This document shows positions 44,650 to 56,485 of a stretch of 64,000 bases of DNA, piece by piece. Where the stretch lies: positions 4,588,001 through 4,652,000 of the forward strand of contig JAAXNY010000004.1 of NCBI GenBank assembly GCA_013420905.1, read 5' to 3'. The DNA is from Collybia mongolica. Taxonomy: Eukaryota > Basidiomycota > Agaricomycetes > Agaricales > Clitocybaceae. A program made the position numbers and the translations under genes. The notes under the pieces were generated by a model that saw only the letters and a program-made list of their open reading frames with translations, searched no databases and was not told the origin of the DNA. Position 1 is the stretch's first letter, and the number at the start of each line of letters is the position of its first letter.

Positions 44650-46254
44650 ATGGATCCCAATTACCCTGAAGAAAAAGTTCCTGTCTATCAGCCCATCAAC
44701 CAACCTCTCATCGCATATTCAGATCAGATTCCTCAAGAAATCGTTATCCTTCCCAGCAATAGCAACCCCGCCATTCTCCAGCGTCGTTCGCGAAAAAGCA
44801 GGGTTGCAAGAGCTGTGCTTACCACAATTACACTCTGGGTCGCATACATAATATTCTTCAACGCCATTAAGCGTCGTGGCCCCGGGGCAAGTTGCGACAG
44901 CCCCGAGTCGTTTGAGGTTCGCCTATATATGCGTGTCCCGACTAAAGCGTTTTAATTTGTATGGACAGAGACCCATTGCCTCCGCAGTAGAATGGCCCAT
45001 CCCTCCAGATGTCAATATCGACGACTGTGCGAACTTGACCCAGGATCCTGCCACGGCTGCTAACTTGCTTCGCGGACGCCTTTCATCGTCAGCAATGTTC
45101 GAGTTGCCTCTTTCGTCGGAGAAGCTTTTCCTCTTAGCACGAGGAGCGTCTGCAGGCACGGTGAATATTATCCAATCGGATGAAGCTGGAGAGAATATCA
45201 AGGTTCGGGCCACCGCGACGTACAGACATGAGTCTGCCTTGAGTCAGATCAGGTTATGTGTTATCAGCAGGCATGGGGGTCAGAGAGGGATAGGTATCTT
45301 TGTGAGTGTCTAACACCTATGCGGTTTCGAGAGAACCACTCAATAAATGTCTTCCAGTCACCACAATCGGGCTGGAGGGTCGGTATTCATTACGACATCA
45401 CTGTATATCTCCCATCAGCTCCCAGAGATTCGCCTCTGCAAATTAAGAATTTCGAAACCGATTTACCCCTGTTCGTACACGATGTCGGGGGGCTTGCAGA
45501 TACGGTTCACTTCGACACGCTGTCTTTGAAGAGTTCGATGATGCAGATCAGAGTAGAGGTGAGTTTAATAAACCTTTATAAGCGGAAATCTGAGAGAGCT
45601 GATTACCACCGGACCAGTCTTTATCCGCTACCATCGCCCGGATTGAGACCATGAACGCAAAAATCGAGGGCACTTTTTATACATCATCATTATTGGAACT
45701 TGCAACATACAACGCGCCAATTAAAGTAAATGTGGGGCTTACCAACGGCAGGAACTCTCCAGCAACGAGACTTACCATGAGTACGACCAATGCGTAAGCC
45801 TCCAATTACGACATCTTGCACAAACCAGACCTTCATTCCAAATCACTGTAGAGCCCTCATCGCGAGGATGAGCCTTATCTCTGGCGTGAAAACGGGAGGG
45901 CAGTTCAAAGTTAGCGGGTATACTTCGATGGGCCCTGTCGATCTCGCCTTCGCAGAGGCTCCCATTGGATCGAGTCTCATGCTCAATGCTCAGACGACAT
46001 ATGCTCCCGCAACGGTCAAGCTACATAGCACATACGAGGGAGAATTCAAACTTGCCACATCCGAGAGGCGAGCCGAGCTCTCAGTCGACAAAGGCATTGA
46101 GGATCCTGCGGGGAGAGGTAGGAGGCGGGCAGTCGAAATTAGGCAAGCGGGGTCGTCGCATGTCTCTGGAAGTGTCAGCTGGTCGCCAGAGGGAAGGCGT
46201 ATGGGCACTGTTAATGTTGAGACCTCGGTGGCGCCTGTAGTTTTGAGGCTTTGA
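44650..46254 (+). CDS. Single-pass membrane protein with beta-rich extracellular domain, copy 1
   Basis: I do not recognise a named function. The N-terminus (MDPNYPEEKVPVYQPINQPL) is a proline-rich cytosolic segment of about 55 residues. It is followed by a basic stop-transfer run (RRSRKSR) and a hydrophobic helix, VLTTITLWVAYIIFF. After the membrane come repeated short beta-type stretches in several exons (FELPLSSEKLFLLARG, IQVR-type strands, FKVSGYTSMGPVDLAFAEAP). These resemble the adhesin-like DUF4097 fold or a related basidiomycete domain. Introns begin at about 44921, 45300, 45560 and 45796 and all keep the frame. The stop is at 46252-46254. A close paralogue starts at 47571. Confidence 0.8.
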
Positions 46255-47427
46255 TACCGGAGTTTCATTTTTAAAAGCGAGTAATCGTGTGAGAAGTACC
46301 TATATTATCATTGTCAATCAACGGCACCCCAAATTACAGTGGTCGTGGTGAGTAAGTGACATGGCACTGGAAGATATCTACAAGCCGTTTGTCGACGAGC
46401 GCTATCTCATGCCACGCAGAAAATCGGTCAAACAAGTCACAAGATGTGAAGATATACCTTGTCAAATTTCTTTTTCTTCTGGTGCTTGTGCAAGTGTCGA
46501 TCTGAGCGCTGGAGGTGGAAAAAAATTAGAAAAGTGGTAAGCGAGAAAAGGCACGTCCCCTTGACGTCCCTTTTTTAAAAAAAGCTGAAATATATTACGT
46601 TATATACGATTTCTGTTTAAGCTCCGCTTTCGGCTGCCAGCTTTTCTACAGGTCAAAAAGCGCAAAGAGCCCATAAGTAAAGTTTTATTTTCCAGATGCC
46701 GCCCGTGAATGGTGTGGATGTATGATGTGGGTCATGAAAATCAAAGGTAATCATTAGTCGTCTTCTGAAATCCCTGCGCTCAGCAGTTTGGGATGAATTG
46801 CCCGTCAACCTGCCAATGGGGCGGTTTAGAGTTTAAGTGCCCACCTGGGAGCTATTACGAAAGGATACGCACAAATATATTCTTCATTTTGATCTCACAA
46901 AAATAAAAATAAAAGTCAATGGGTTTTAGGCATGCCAGGTGTGTATCCCTGGCGTATACTCTACATATACTTCCCAGGCACTGTTATTTCGTCGAATTAT
47001 GGGTTTCAGAAGGTCTCACTCATTAGTAGTAGTACCACGTATTTTTTGAGGATATATTGAGGATGAACGTACTCTGCATCAAGTTATATTATTTTGAGAC
47101 CTTCACCCAAGATGAGCAGCAACGACTCAGAAAATTGAAAGGCTCATCTTTCCAACCCGCAGAGGATACCGTAGAAGACGGAGTGTATGGATCCAAAATC
47201 AGTTGAATCTTGATGTGTTCTACTACATGTCGGTGAACAGTACGTGCCGACTTGGGTGCCTGATACTGTCCACCCAACCTATGTACGGTGCGCCCTGCGT
47301 CGATAGCAGATAGTAATCGCAATCCTTAATGCCCACTTTCCACGGATAATTTCACACCCGCAGCAGTCAGGCGACCTTCACTCGATCATAAAGCGGTCCC
47401 GCTAAGTAATAACTTCTATATTTAGAC
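46255..47427 (-). pseudogene. Spacer containing a relic of a DUF6593 gene 3' end (about 46740-47050)
   Basis: Read on the minus strand, 46790-47050 resembles 49648-49860. Shared pieces are the ACACCTGGCATGCCT-like stretch against GCACCCGGGATGCCC, TTTTTGTGAGATCAAAATGAAG against TTTGTGATGCTCTATTC, and CCCGTCAACC-TGCC with CTGCGCTCAG near the stop. No reading frame survives. It shows that the membrane-protein gene and the DUF6593 gene were duplicated together, and one DUF6593 copy then decayed. The remainder holds no gene. Confidence 0.6.
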
Positions 47428-47490
47428 TTGAGTGAGATGCACCAAGGTCCTGCGCCGCAGTCGTTGTGGCGCCCTCAACGATGACGTTAT
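47428..47490 (+). promoter_or_regulatory. Conserved promoter block before membrane-protein copy 2
   Basis: Matches 44503-44572: CTTGAGTGAGATGC, CCTGCGCCGCAGTCGT, GTGGCGCCC and TGACGT are shared in the same order and spacing. It sits about 80 bp before the ATG at 47571. Confidence 0.6.
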
Positions 47491-47570
47491 GTAATCTTCC
47501 TCTTTCACCCACTCTTATTTAAATAACAAAATCATTGCCAATCTCCAACGCCATATCGCGCTCGCATCCC

Positions 47571-49179
47571 ATGGATCCCAACTACCCTGAAGAAAAAGTC
47601 CCCGTCTATCGGCCCGTCAACCAGCCCCTCGTCACATACTCAGATCAGACACCTCAAGAGGTCGTATTCGTTCCCGGCAATAACGACCCCGCCACGCATC
47701 AGCGTCGCTCGCGAAAACTGAGAGTTGCAAGAGTCGTGCTCACCCTATTTACACTCTGGGTCGCATACATAATGTTCTTCCGCACCGTTAACAATCGCGG
47801 CTCCAGGGGGGGTTGCCACGGCCCCGAGTCGTCTGAAGTGCGTCCACATATATGTGCCCTGATTGAATAATTCTAATGTCGTATGAACAGAGACACTTTA
47901 CCTCCTCGGAAGAACCCTTCCCGCCCGACGTGACTATCGACGACTGTGCAAACTTGACTCAGGACTCTGCCACGGCGGTTAACTCCCTTCACGGACTTTT
48001 TTCGTCGTCCGCAACGTTCGAATTGCCTCTCTCGTCTGAGAAGCTGTTCCTCCTGTCGCGAGGAGTGTCTGCGGGCTCGGTCAATGTCATCCAGTCCAAT
48101 GAAAGTGGAGAGAATGCCAAGGTTCAGGTCGTCGCTACGTACAGAGATGAGGCCGCTTTGGACCACATCAAGGTGTGTAGTGTAAGCCGGAGCGGGGATC
48201 AGAGAGGAGTGGGCATCTTCGTGAGCATCCAATACCCATTCGACCCCGAGCAAAAGACTTAATTTATGTTTTCTAGTCACCGCGATGGCGCAGGAGAGTT
48301 AGAGTCAATTTCGACATCGAAGTGCGCCTCCCGTCAGCTTCTGGAAACTCGCCCCTGCAGATCAAGAATTTCGAAACTGATCTACCCCTTTTCGCACACA
48401 ACGTCGGGAGGCTCGCGGAGACGGTCCACTTTGGCGCTCTGTCTCTCAGAACTTCATTGATGCAAATCAATGTCGGGGTAAGCTGCGTACACCTCTACAA
48501 GCTAAAACATCGAGGAGCTAATTGAATTTACCATCGGGGCAGTCTGTGTCCGCTACCCAGGCCCAAATCGTGACCTCAAACGCCAAAATCGAGGGCACGT
48601 TCAACACATCCTCCGGGTTAGACCTCGCCACGTCCAACGCACCCATCAACATCAACGTGGGACTCCACAACAGCGAAGATGCTGAAGCAACGAGACTCAC
48701 CATGAGCACAAGCAATGCGTAAGCCCCCAAATTATGACCCTCTCAACAACCAGAAACCCATATCGGTTCATTGTAGCGCGCTTACCGCAAGGATGGACCT
48801 CACCTCCGGTGCGGAAACGGGAGGGCAGTTCAAAGTTTCCGGCTCGACTTCGATGGGCCCCGTCGACATAGCGTTCACCGAGGCTCCCGTTGGCTCGAGT
48901 CTCACGCTCGACGCCCGGACGTCGCTCGCGCCTGCGACTGTCCAGCTGCACAAAACGTATGAGGGGGAGTTCACGCTTTCAACGTCGTTGAAGCATACGG
49001 TACTTTCGGTCGACGACAGCGTTGAGGACCCCGAGGGGAAGGGGAGGAAGCGCGCTGTTGATCTGAGACAAGGAGGGTCGTCTTATGCGTCTGGAAGTGT
49101 TAGTTGGGCGCCAGAGGGAAAGTATAAGGGTTCTGTGAAGGTTCAGACATCGTTGGCGCCTGTGATTTTGAAGGTTTGA
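47571..49179 (+). CDS. Single-pass membrane protein with beta-rich extracellular domain, copy 2
   Basis: Paralogue of 44650-46254 with the same exon plan. It starts MDPNYPEEKVPVYRPVNQPL at the ATG at 47571; an in-frame ATG at 47535 would add 12 residues, but the paralogue lacks that extension. The helix VLTLFTLWVAYIMFF follows a RRSRKLR run. The extracellular part includes FELPLSSEKLFLLSRG, VCSVSRSGDQRGVGIF and FKVSGSTSMGPVDIAFTEAP. No frame break was seen. It is preceded by the shared promoter block at 47428-47490. The function is unknown; a cell-surface role is only inferred from topology. Confidence 0.8.
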
Positions 49180-49647
49180 TAGTGGAAGTTCGTTGTAAAA
49201 GGGAGTCGTCCGAAGAGGAGTAGTTATTTCATCATAATCAAACCGCTAGTATCTCTTAATACGATGGTCATGATGAGCGAGGAACTTATGTATTCACTGG
49301 TATGATTGGGCGCTTGTTGATGAGTGTTACCGCGTTCCACGCAGAAGAATGATGAGGCAAAATTTAAGAGCATATGTCAGGCGCCATGAATTATACGGAG
49401 GTAGACCAGCTCCGAGTAGCGTTGGGCGGCGGATGGTTCAATAATAGTGATTTTGACACTGGCCACTCGGCCACCTTGTGATCGCAGGTGAATATTAATC
49501 TTTGAAAGTAATTATATGTATGGGTGTCATTAATAAGTCACATATCCCTTCGTCCGCCTTGATAAATGGGTGGACGGTGCGGATGCATGGCGTAAAAGGT
49601 CGTGAAAGGTGAAAACAATTGTTAGTTGTCGTCCAAAATCCCAGCGC

Positions 49648-50415
49648 TCAGGAGTCCGGATTGAGGTGCCCGTCAGCCTTTCAACAGAGCAGCCAGAAGT
49701 AAGCGGCAATCCGAGGGCTACAAAAAAGTAATACGTACGGATTCATCCTGCATCCTGATCTCCGAATAGAGCATCACAAATATAAAGAAAACTTTGTCGA
49801 TTTCGGGCATCCCGGGTGCGAAGTGGATCGATGCGGGCTGGTTGGCTTTGAAGATGTTCGACTGGTATTGGTTGAACGTCACGACGGGCGTTAGACGCGT
49901 GGTGGACGTGGCCTGAACGTTATTTAGCCAACTTGGTTAGGCGTATGGGAAGAGGGAGGAAAAGCCGTACCGTCCATTGCTTGTTGCCTAGTTTGATTTT
50001 GTAGCTTTGGCCACCCCATTCCCAGATACGCAATCTTGTGACCTTTTACTTAATATATACCCTTTTTTTCTTTTCAAGAAACGGCTCACGTTTTGTACAA
50101 CCCCGCCGGCTTACTCTTCAACACGGACAGCTGCCATTCCTTGCCATTGATAACAAAAGATTTGTCGCGCCAGTCGATCCCCCCAACAATCTTCTCCAAG
50201 CCCCCATCCACGACCGACAACGTCGTAGTCTTCCGTCCCCGGAATCCGATAATAGATTTCGTCCTGTACGTCACCGCTGATTCTTCTGGTTGTTGGCTGC
50301 TTGGAACGAGTGTGGTGTTGATGATATCGATGTGTGAGAAGGTCAGGCTGGACATGGTGGGTATTGACGACGAAGGGGTAGGTGGTGGCCAACCTTGTGG
50401 ATTTGAAATGGGCAT
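49648..50415 (-). CDS. DUF6593-family protein
   Basis: The first exon encodes LTFSHIDIINTTLVPSS, VTYRTKSIIGFRGRKTTTL and IVGGIDWRDKSFVINGKEW, the typical opening of DUF6593 proteins in agaricomycetes. Further exons on the minus strand add LRIWEWGGQSYKIKL, then TRLTPVVTFNQYQ, SIHFAPGMPEIDKVFFIFVMLYSEIR and a short last exon ending DGHLNPDS. Introns begin near 50086, 49976 and 49740. The function of this family is not known and no signal peptide is seen. An in-frame second ATG at 50355 (MSSLTF) may be the true start. A diverged intact homologue lies at 54253, and a relic lies between the two membrane-protein genes. Confidence 0.75.
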
Positions 50416-51360
50416 TCGTTTAGTTTTTATGTTTTTGATGTCTCTGTCGGAAGACGATATACCCCGGCGTTACCAACGGCGACCTTGAAGCCGGCGCCCA
50501 CATGGTGCGTTGACAACTGCATTTTTTTTTTCGGACACGCAAAGCTCCACACCTCTTCCCATATGATGGGGGGTTGTTGGCTGCGCGACGGTGAAAGATT
50601 GGAACATGAAGGAAACTTTGTTCGCGAAGGTTGATGAAGTTGGGTGTGATGCATGTGATGATTGGCAGCGCTCAAAAATTTGGCGCCAAGCCAAAGCCAC
50701 GCGGTGTTGATTCCTGTTCCTTGCCACGTGACAACTCCCGAAGCTATATATAGAAGAGGGCCTTTTCGCTTTTCAGCCACATGGCTGCAGGTTGACGTCC
50801 GAACTTTGACTTCGACCATGGACTTTGTATGAACGTTGCCCTCCCAAAAGCGAGGCGAGGGGTGGAGAGTGGCCTCCGCTATACTGGGTTAGGATAGTCC
50901 ACGATCCGTCGCAAAATTGACCACCATGTACACATCGTACCCCCTAATCACCACAGCGCTTCAGCCGCTCTCGTTCGACACAAGGATTTTTGACGTAAAG
51001 AGCTCGATTCCTCCGTACAAGTAGGTGTTACTACAAATTTGCATCACGATTCACACTTACCAACTTGTTGGCTGGCCAAATCTCATACTCAACGTAAAAC
51101 TATGTATCCATCGTCGGCATGCGATCGAAACCCACAAACCCTAATTACCTAAATGTTCCTGAATGCACGCTCATGCGATATCTTTTGCTGAATCTTGCAA
51201 TTATCCGTCTTCCACAATGGCAACGTTCCCTTATTCCGCGCGGCCGAGAAGCGGTGGCACACCCAAGTCTCAGGCCTCTTCCATCGAAAAAATCAGGAAG
51301 CTTTTTGTCGATGGTTAAAAAATGACCCCAGAAAATTTAAGGGGAGGCAGCACTCCAACC
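50416..51360. other. Intergenic between DUF6593 and tyrosinase genes
   Basis: Divergent promoters. TATATATAG near 50744 could serve the DUF6593 gene or an unseen upstream exon. No gene recognised. Confidence 0.35.
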
Positions 51361-52588
51361 ATGATACCCCTGGTCGCTTCATTCAAAGCCGCCTTCCTCG
51401 TATTATTCACGGTCGTGTGTATTCTTGTGCAGGGCGGCAGGATTACAAACGATGTACGGAGGTGTCCTGAGTACCTCGAACGGCGCGAATGGTGCGTCCC
51501 TACTGCTCCATGCGCGACACTTTCTGACTTTAAATCTGTTCAGGCGAAACTTGACGACAGATCAGCAGCGTCAGTATATTGCTGCGGTCCAGTGCCTTCA
51601 GCGGCTTCCTGCCACGAGCTCTTTTAGGGCTGTTAACACGCGTTTCGACGATTTCCAGGCGCTTCATATCAACGTTATGCCCGAAGTGCACCTCGTAGTA
51701 AGCCAAGCGTGCTGGTGGATCTAACCTCGCTCACTCATTCTTAGGGTCAGTTTCTCCCCTGGCATCGTCGCTTTATCTCGGTATTCGAGAAGGCGTTGCG
51801 TCAAGAATGCGATTACAAAGGGGCATTGCCGTGAGCCTGTATTCCTATTCCATACAACACAATCTATACAGTGGCTCCAAAGGTATTGGGATTGGACTTT
51901 GGATTACGGCCATAACAAGAGGTGCGTCTCATTTACCGGGAATCCCATCCCTAACCTACACTACAGTATCACCACATCTCCAATATTCGACCCCGTGATC
52001 GGCTTTGGTGGTTTCCCAGAAGGCGGGGGCTGTGTTACCGACGGCCCTTTCGCGTCGTACAACCTCTCGCTCGGACCAGGTCCAGTAATCAACAACCATT
52101 GCCTCACACGGTCCTATAACAAAACCCTGGCACCTTACTTGACCCCAGATCAAGTCGCGAACACCACGAAGCAGCCCACTTTCGAGCGCTTCCGCATCGA
52201 GCTCGAGGGCCGGCCATTCACCGAAACCATCAAGGTCCACGATGCGGGGCATCGCGTTGTCGGTGGGGACATGCGAGACGACAGCTCCAGCCCAGGAGGT
52301 GAGGCTACGGAGCGCGTTTGCGTTTCTGATACATTTTGGCTGACGAGGTCGGGAATAGATCCGGTGTTCTATCTCCACCACGCCAACCTTGATCGGATCT
52401 GGTGGATGTGGCAAATGGCGGACGCGCCGAAGAGGCTTCACGAAATCTCCGGGCGCTCCACCGTTGACCCGCCGTATAGGAACGTCACGCTGGATTTCCG
52501 TATAAAAATGGGCACGCTTGCAAAGTTGGCGCCTATTAGGGAGGTGATGGACATATCTCGCGCTCCTCTTTGTTATGCGTATATTTAG
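51361..52588 (+). CDS. Secreted tyrosinase-like copper oxidase
   Basis: Type-3 copper monooxygenase/oxidase acting on phenols. The ATG at 51361 is chosen because it opens a signal peptide (MIPLVASFKAAFLVLFTVV); an upstream in-frame ATG at 51322 adds a charged segment. The CuA site has ALHINVMPEVH followed by FLPWHRRF and YWDWTLDYG. The CuB site has VHDAGHRVVGGD and then DPVFYLHHANLDRIWWMWQ. The expected six histidines can be placed. Introns begin at about 51495, 51699, 51830, 51931 and 52300. The protein ends soon after the core (SRAPLCYAYI), so it lacks the C-terminal lid domain of latent mushroom tyrosinases and resembles short secreted ones. A 241-residue ORF on the other strand is an antisense shadow. 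Confidence 0.85.
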
Positions 52589-54252
52589 AGTGGGTATAGC
52601 GTACTTGTGAATATGGTGTAGACTATGGGAACCTAATTTGTTGATCTGCGGCACGCGTGTCCCTAGCGACGCGAACAGCACGTGTTATAAATTGAATGGC
52701 ACGTGACTACATAAAACAAAATCATGAACCCTACAACCACTTTTGTCGACCAGAAACCGCCTGTTAGGCTAATCCTGCCTTCCCCGCACCGATTCTTTTT
52801 CCAAAGTATGTTGAAAAACCCCCTGTGCACGTTCAAATCGGCGAAACCATGGGTTACGTTTCTTCCCGGTGACGACGTCGATGACCATATATAACTCCTC
52901 AAGGCTACAACCGATTTTCACAAAAAACTATCAATCGATGATTAATCACCTCTCTCACTATCTGGGCCAGCGCAGATCTCTTCCATTTCCCCGAATCTGA
53001 AGCCATGAATGGTAACACCCAATCAGTTGGGGCGCGTTTCCGGGGGCCGGCGCCAAAGTTTTCTCAAAAAGAGAGGACCTATTGACTGCAAATGGTCCGC
53101 CCGATACACAACCTATGCCATATTCGCCATTGCAGCATCTCTGCGCAAAACCAGATGCTGAACCGGGCGATAGGCGCCCCCAAAGTGAACACTCGAGTCA
53201 TTACTGGTCCAACTAGCAGACATACCCGTCGAGATACACAATGAAAGACATGTCTAGCCGTGGGCCAGCTGCATGGCAACCACTCAAGTTCTCAAGGATT
53301 CGAGCCAGTTTCTCTTTTTGGGTTCTGCAGGGAAAAGGTCGGTCTGCCGCCGCGGTTCATATCCAATTCTGACCTCGGCTATATAAACTTCGTTCACGCA
53401 CGATAGAAGCGGTGCACGATCGGTTTATTCAAACCCCTTCGTGAAACTTGTGATTACTCTATAATTCGTCTATCGTTACTTAATCTGATCACGGATTTTT
53501 AGTCAAACATGCGCGCGTTAGCACCAGATCCATCCATTCCCATCTGGAAATCAAGAATGTTCAAGAAGAGAATCTTAAGTTTTTGACCTTCCCTTATTCT
53601 GTGCGTTTCTCCGCGATCTAGTTGTGTGTACTTATGTTTTTCTATATAGAAGCACGAGTCGCCATCCTATTTTTTGCGGCTACCCTAATTTGATGACAAT
53701 GTAAGGTATAGTTCGGTATTCAACCAATGACAGGACAAATTATTCCATCCAATCGAAATAACATGGTAAGCGCTGCCTATATGTAGGTATAACCCTTCCC
53801 TGAGCTGAAAACCGACCAGACGCGAGTTCGTGGGTCCCATTCGGTAATGTTCTTTAACGAACCCCTCAACCCTATAGAGAATCCATGTGACAGCGATACC
53901 AACCTTTTTCGAGAGCTTTCTGCGTTGGTGTCGGCGCTTACCTGTTATGTCCGAGGATGGTGAAGTTATTTGTGCCTGTTATTGCAAAGCTCCGTATGTT
54001 GCTCTGCCAAAGATAAATGGCATCAGAGCCCGGATTTACCTCTATCGATTGCTATCCTACGCTTCTTAGCTGCTTTCACCTGGGCGGGTCTCGAATCTTT
54101 GGTTCCATCGGAGCACTCCACTTATTACGCTTTCGAAGGTCAACCACACCCGCCGTGTCCTCCACTTTACCGCGGACCAGAGGACTGTGACGTGTACTTG
54201 ATCTCGCCTGGGGATATATTGAACGGGTCGAGCTCTTCCTACTTGAAGCATC
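52589..54252. other. Intergenic, no gene recognised
   Basis: Short ORFs only. CTATATAAACTT at about 53380 is a TATA-like sequence, but no coding frame follows. An open frame at 53970-54269 overlaps the next gene start without a known domain. Confidence 0.35.
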
Positions 54253-54879
54253 ATGGAGGCCTACTTTGATAACAACAACAATGTTCTTAACGCCCGCATT
54301 CGTATATCCCGCGACAATTCTGCTGCTTATTCAATCTCAACGACGTTCGGTTTTCGTGGACGGAAGATCACGGTGCTGCGAGACGAGAATCCCTTTGTAG
54401 GCGGCCCGTCCATTGTTGGAATTGTGCATTGGATAGAAGGAGCTTTCGAAATGCATGGGCAAAAGAAGAAGATCAAGGAAATCAAGAGAACAGAAGGCGG
54501 TTTCTTGAAGAAGTGAGTGTTTTTCAACTGTGGTTCGACCAACACTCTGACAAGTCATACGAGATCACATTATTGGAAGTGGTCCACGGGGAGAAAGGAA
54601 TACCAGATGAAGTACGAAAATGGGCTTTGGAAAGTGAGTCTCTGCATTTGGCTCCAGACTGCAGCTTGGTCCTCAACCAAACGTCGAAAGGCGACTCTTG
54701 ACTGTAACATGGTAATCGCAGCCCGGTTCTCCGTTCCCGTTCGTCCACATTTATTCACCAAACCCGAACCGTCTATCCTGCACTTGACGAAGACGGCGTT
54801 GGAAGAGGATGAAGTGTTCCTAATTATGGTTTTTATTTATTCAGAAATTCAACGACAAGATAAAACTGTGCGTGGATGA
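54253..54879 (+). CDS. DUF6593-family protein, diverged copy
   Basis: The ATG at 54253 begins MEAYFDNNNNVLNARI, followed by YSISTTFGFRGRKITVL and IVGIVHWIEGAFEMHG, matching the DUF6593 gene at 49648 (FRGRKTTTL, GGIDWRDKSFVING). After an intron starting at 54503, the next exon has KWSTGRKEYQMKYENG. The last exon ends FSVPVRPHLF, SILHLTKTALEEDEVFLIMVFIYSEIQRQ. A second intron at about 54637-54670 is uncertain, since reading through it is also open. The function is unknown. Confidence 0.7.
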
Positions 54880-55273
54880 TGGAACTTGGTTGAATTCGCT
54901 TGTTTACTCACTGCCTTCTTACATCCAGAACAGCTCCTCTGTAAATGGAGGGGTGGGTTGGTGAACCGATGCGAGGAAGCATAAACGCAAGTACTCGACA
55001 CGGATCACGTATAATCCGTTTTGTATGAGCCGCAAGTTTGGAGGGTTTCCCAAGGTACACACGAGGGGGGGAATTACTTCGCCATATATATCAATGCTAA
55101 CATTGTACACGACAACTATAATACCTCTGAGCTGTGATCACGCAGCAACCAGCACTGTTGAAGGACCATGTTTCATGTGTTATGTATGTACTACAGAACT
55201 CATTTGTAATAGAAATCTATTCCATTTCAAACACCAATCGCGTAAAGGTTCCGTACGAATTGCATGACGTTAC

Positions 55274-56485
55274 TTAGACGTAAGCCTGGTCAACCCAACT
55301 AGTCCAAGAACTCCCCAAAACGTCTGCAGGGCCATCTCCCGAGGCTGATGTGATTCTTAGAGAACGACGCCCGCGTTCCAGAAGCACCAGCGCCTAAAAT
55401 ATATTCGATGAGCTTTCGAATTGCCAATATCACATAGACATATATTCGACGCACCTCTGCTTGCGTATTCTGCAAATAATACATTGCCTGTATTGGGCGT
55501 GAATTCAGACCATTGGCTCCAACCAGCGGGGTTGATCAGAACTCCAAGGTTGCACGAGATGTAGACAACGCTAGTATCATGGGTTAAAGTAGGATCCCAG
55601 CGGGGGATACAGGTTTCTTACCGGGCGAATTGCGTCCATGGGCGTCCAAGGTAAACTTTGCCAGTCAAGTCGGTAGTGGCCGCAGAACTAGTAGTAATTG
55701 TCAACTGGTTTATGACGACTGTATAAGTCGTACAAGAGATCGTGTCAGAACACATCATCGATGGGGATCGATGGACATACAAAGGCTTGCATCTGAAGAG
55801 CTTGTGGGTCCGTCTGCAGTAATGGAACCGACAGCGATGGACGCAATTGTGCTCTTCTGGAAGTAGGCCCTGGCGTGCTGTCCCCAGATGTAGTCGACGG
55901 CACCTTCGATATAACAGGATCCATAATACTGGTTACTTGTTCGGCGAGCACGGTGTCTTGGTAGTTACTCGCCTGTTATTTATGATGCGACAATAGTTTG
56001 TTGTAGAGATCGTCATTTCGGCCTGACCTGCCGAAAGAGTGTGGGTGATGGTCACTGAACTAGATTTGTAGTTTGTGGTGTCCGTAGTCGACCCGTAGAT
56101 CTATTAACAGGATGGAATGGCTGTTAATGAACTATAAACGCCTAACCTCACTGTCAATTTTCCTGGCCGTGTGATATAGACCTGTCCGCTATAAGTACCT
56201 ACGTTTTTTTCACCCTGAGTGGGAGGAAAGCGCTGATATGAGAAAAAATGTAATCACCTGGATAAACGAAGATCATTCGCGCTGAACCATCATTAGGAAG
56301 AGAGTTCGCTGCAGCTTGAACGGTGCTAAATTCTCCAGACTTGGTTCCAGAGCCTCTGACGACGACAGAGCCCGAAGGTGGGCTCGTACGAACAGCGCGC
56401 TTATCAAGCGGAGTGGCTTGGGTCGAGAGAAAAGTGGGAGCAAAGCGAACAGGCCCGCGAGAATGGAAACTCGTTTAAAAGCCAT
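55274..56485 (-). pseudogene. Pectin methylesterase (CE8) gene with several frameshifts
   Basis: CE8 enzymes remove methyl esters from pectin outside the cell. On the minus strand the pieces are a signal-peptide-like start (MAFKRVSILAGLFALLPLF), GEFSTVQAAANSLPNDGSAR, QVYITRPGKLT, IYGSTTDTTNYKSSSVTI, YYGSCYIEGAVDYIWGQHAR (holding the conserved acidic residue of the active site), KVYLGRPWTQFAR (with the catalytic-site arginine block) and INPAGWSQW. It ends SSWTSWVDQAYV. The signal peptide and the mature part are in different frames (about 56430). Frame shifts also occur near 56020 and near 55930, between NYQDTVLAEQ and QYYGS. No intron explains these changes, so a full enzyme is unlikely. Confidence 0.85.

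Noticed and set aside
51956..52681. 241-residue minus-strand ORF
   Set aside because: Antisense to the CuB half of the tyrosinase gene; no domain.
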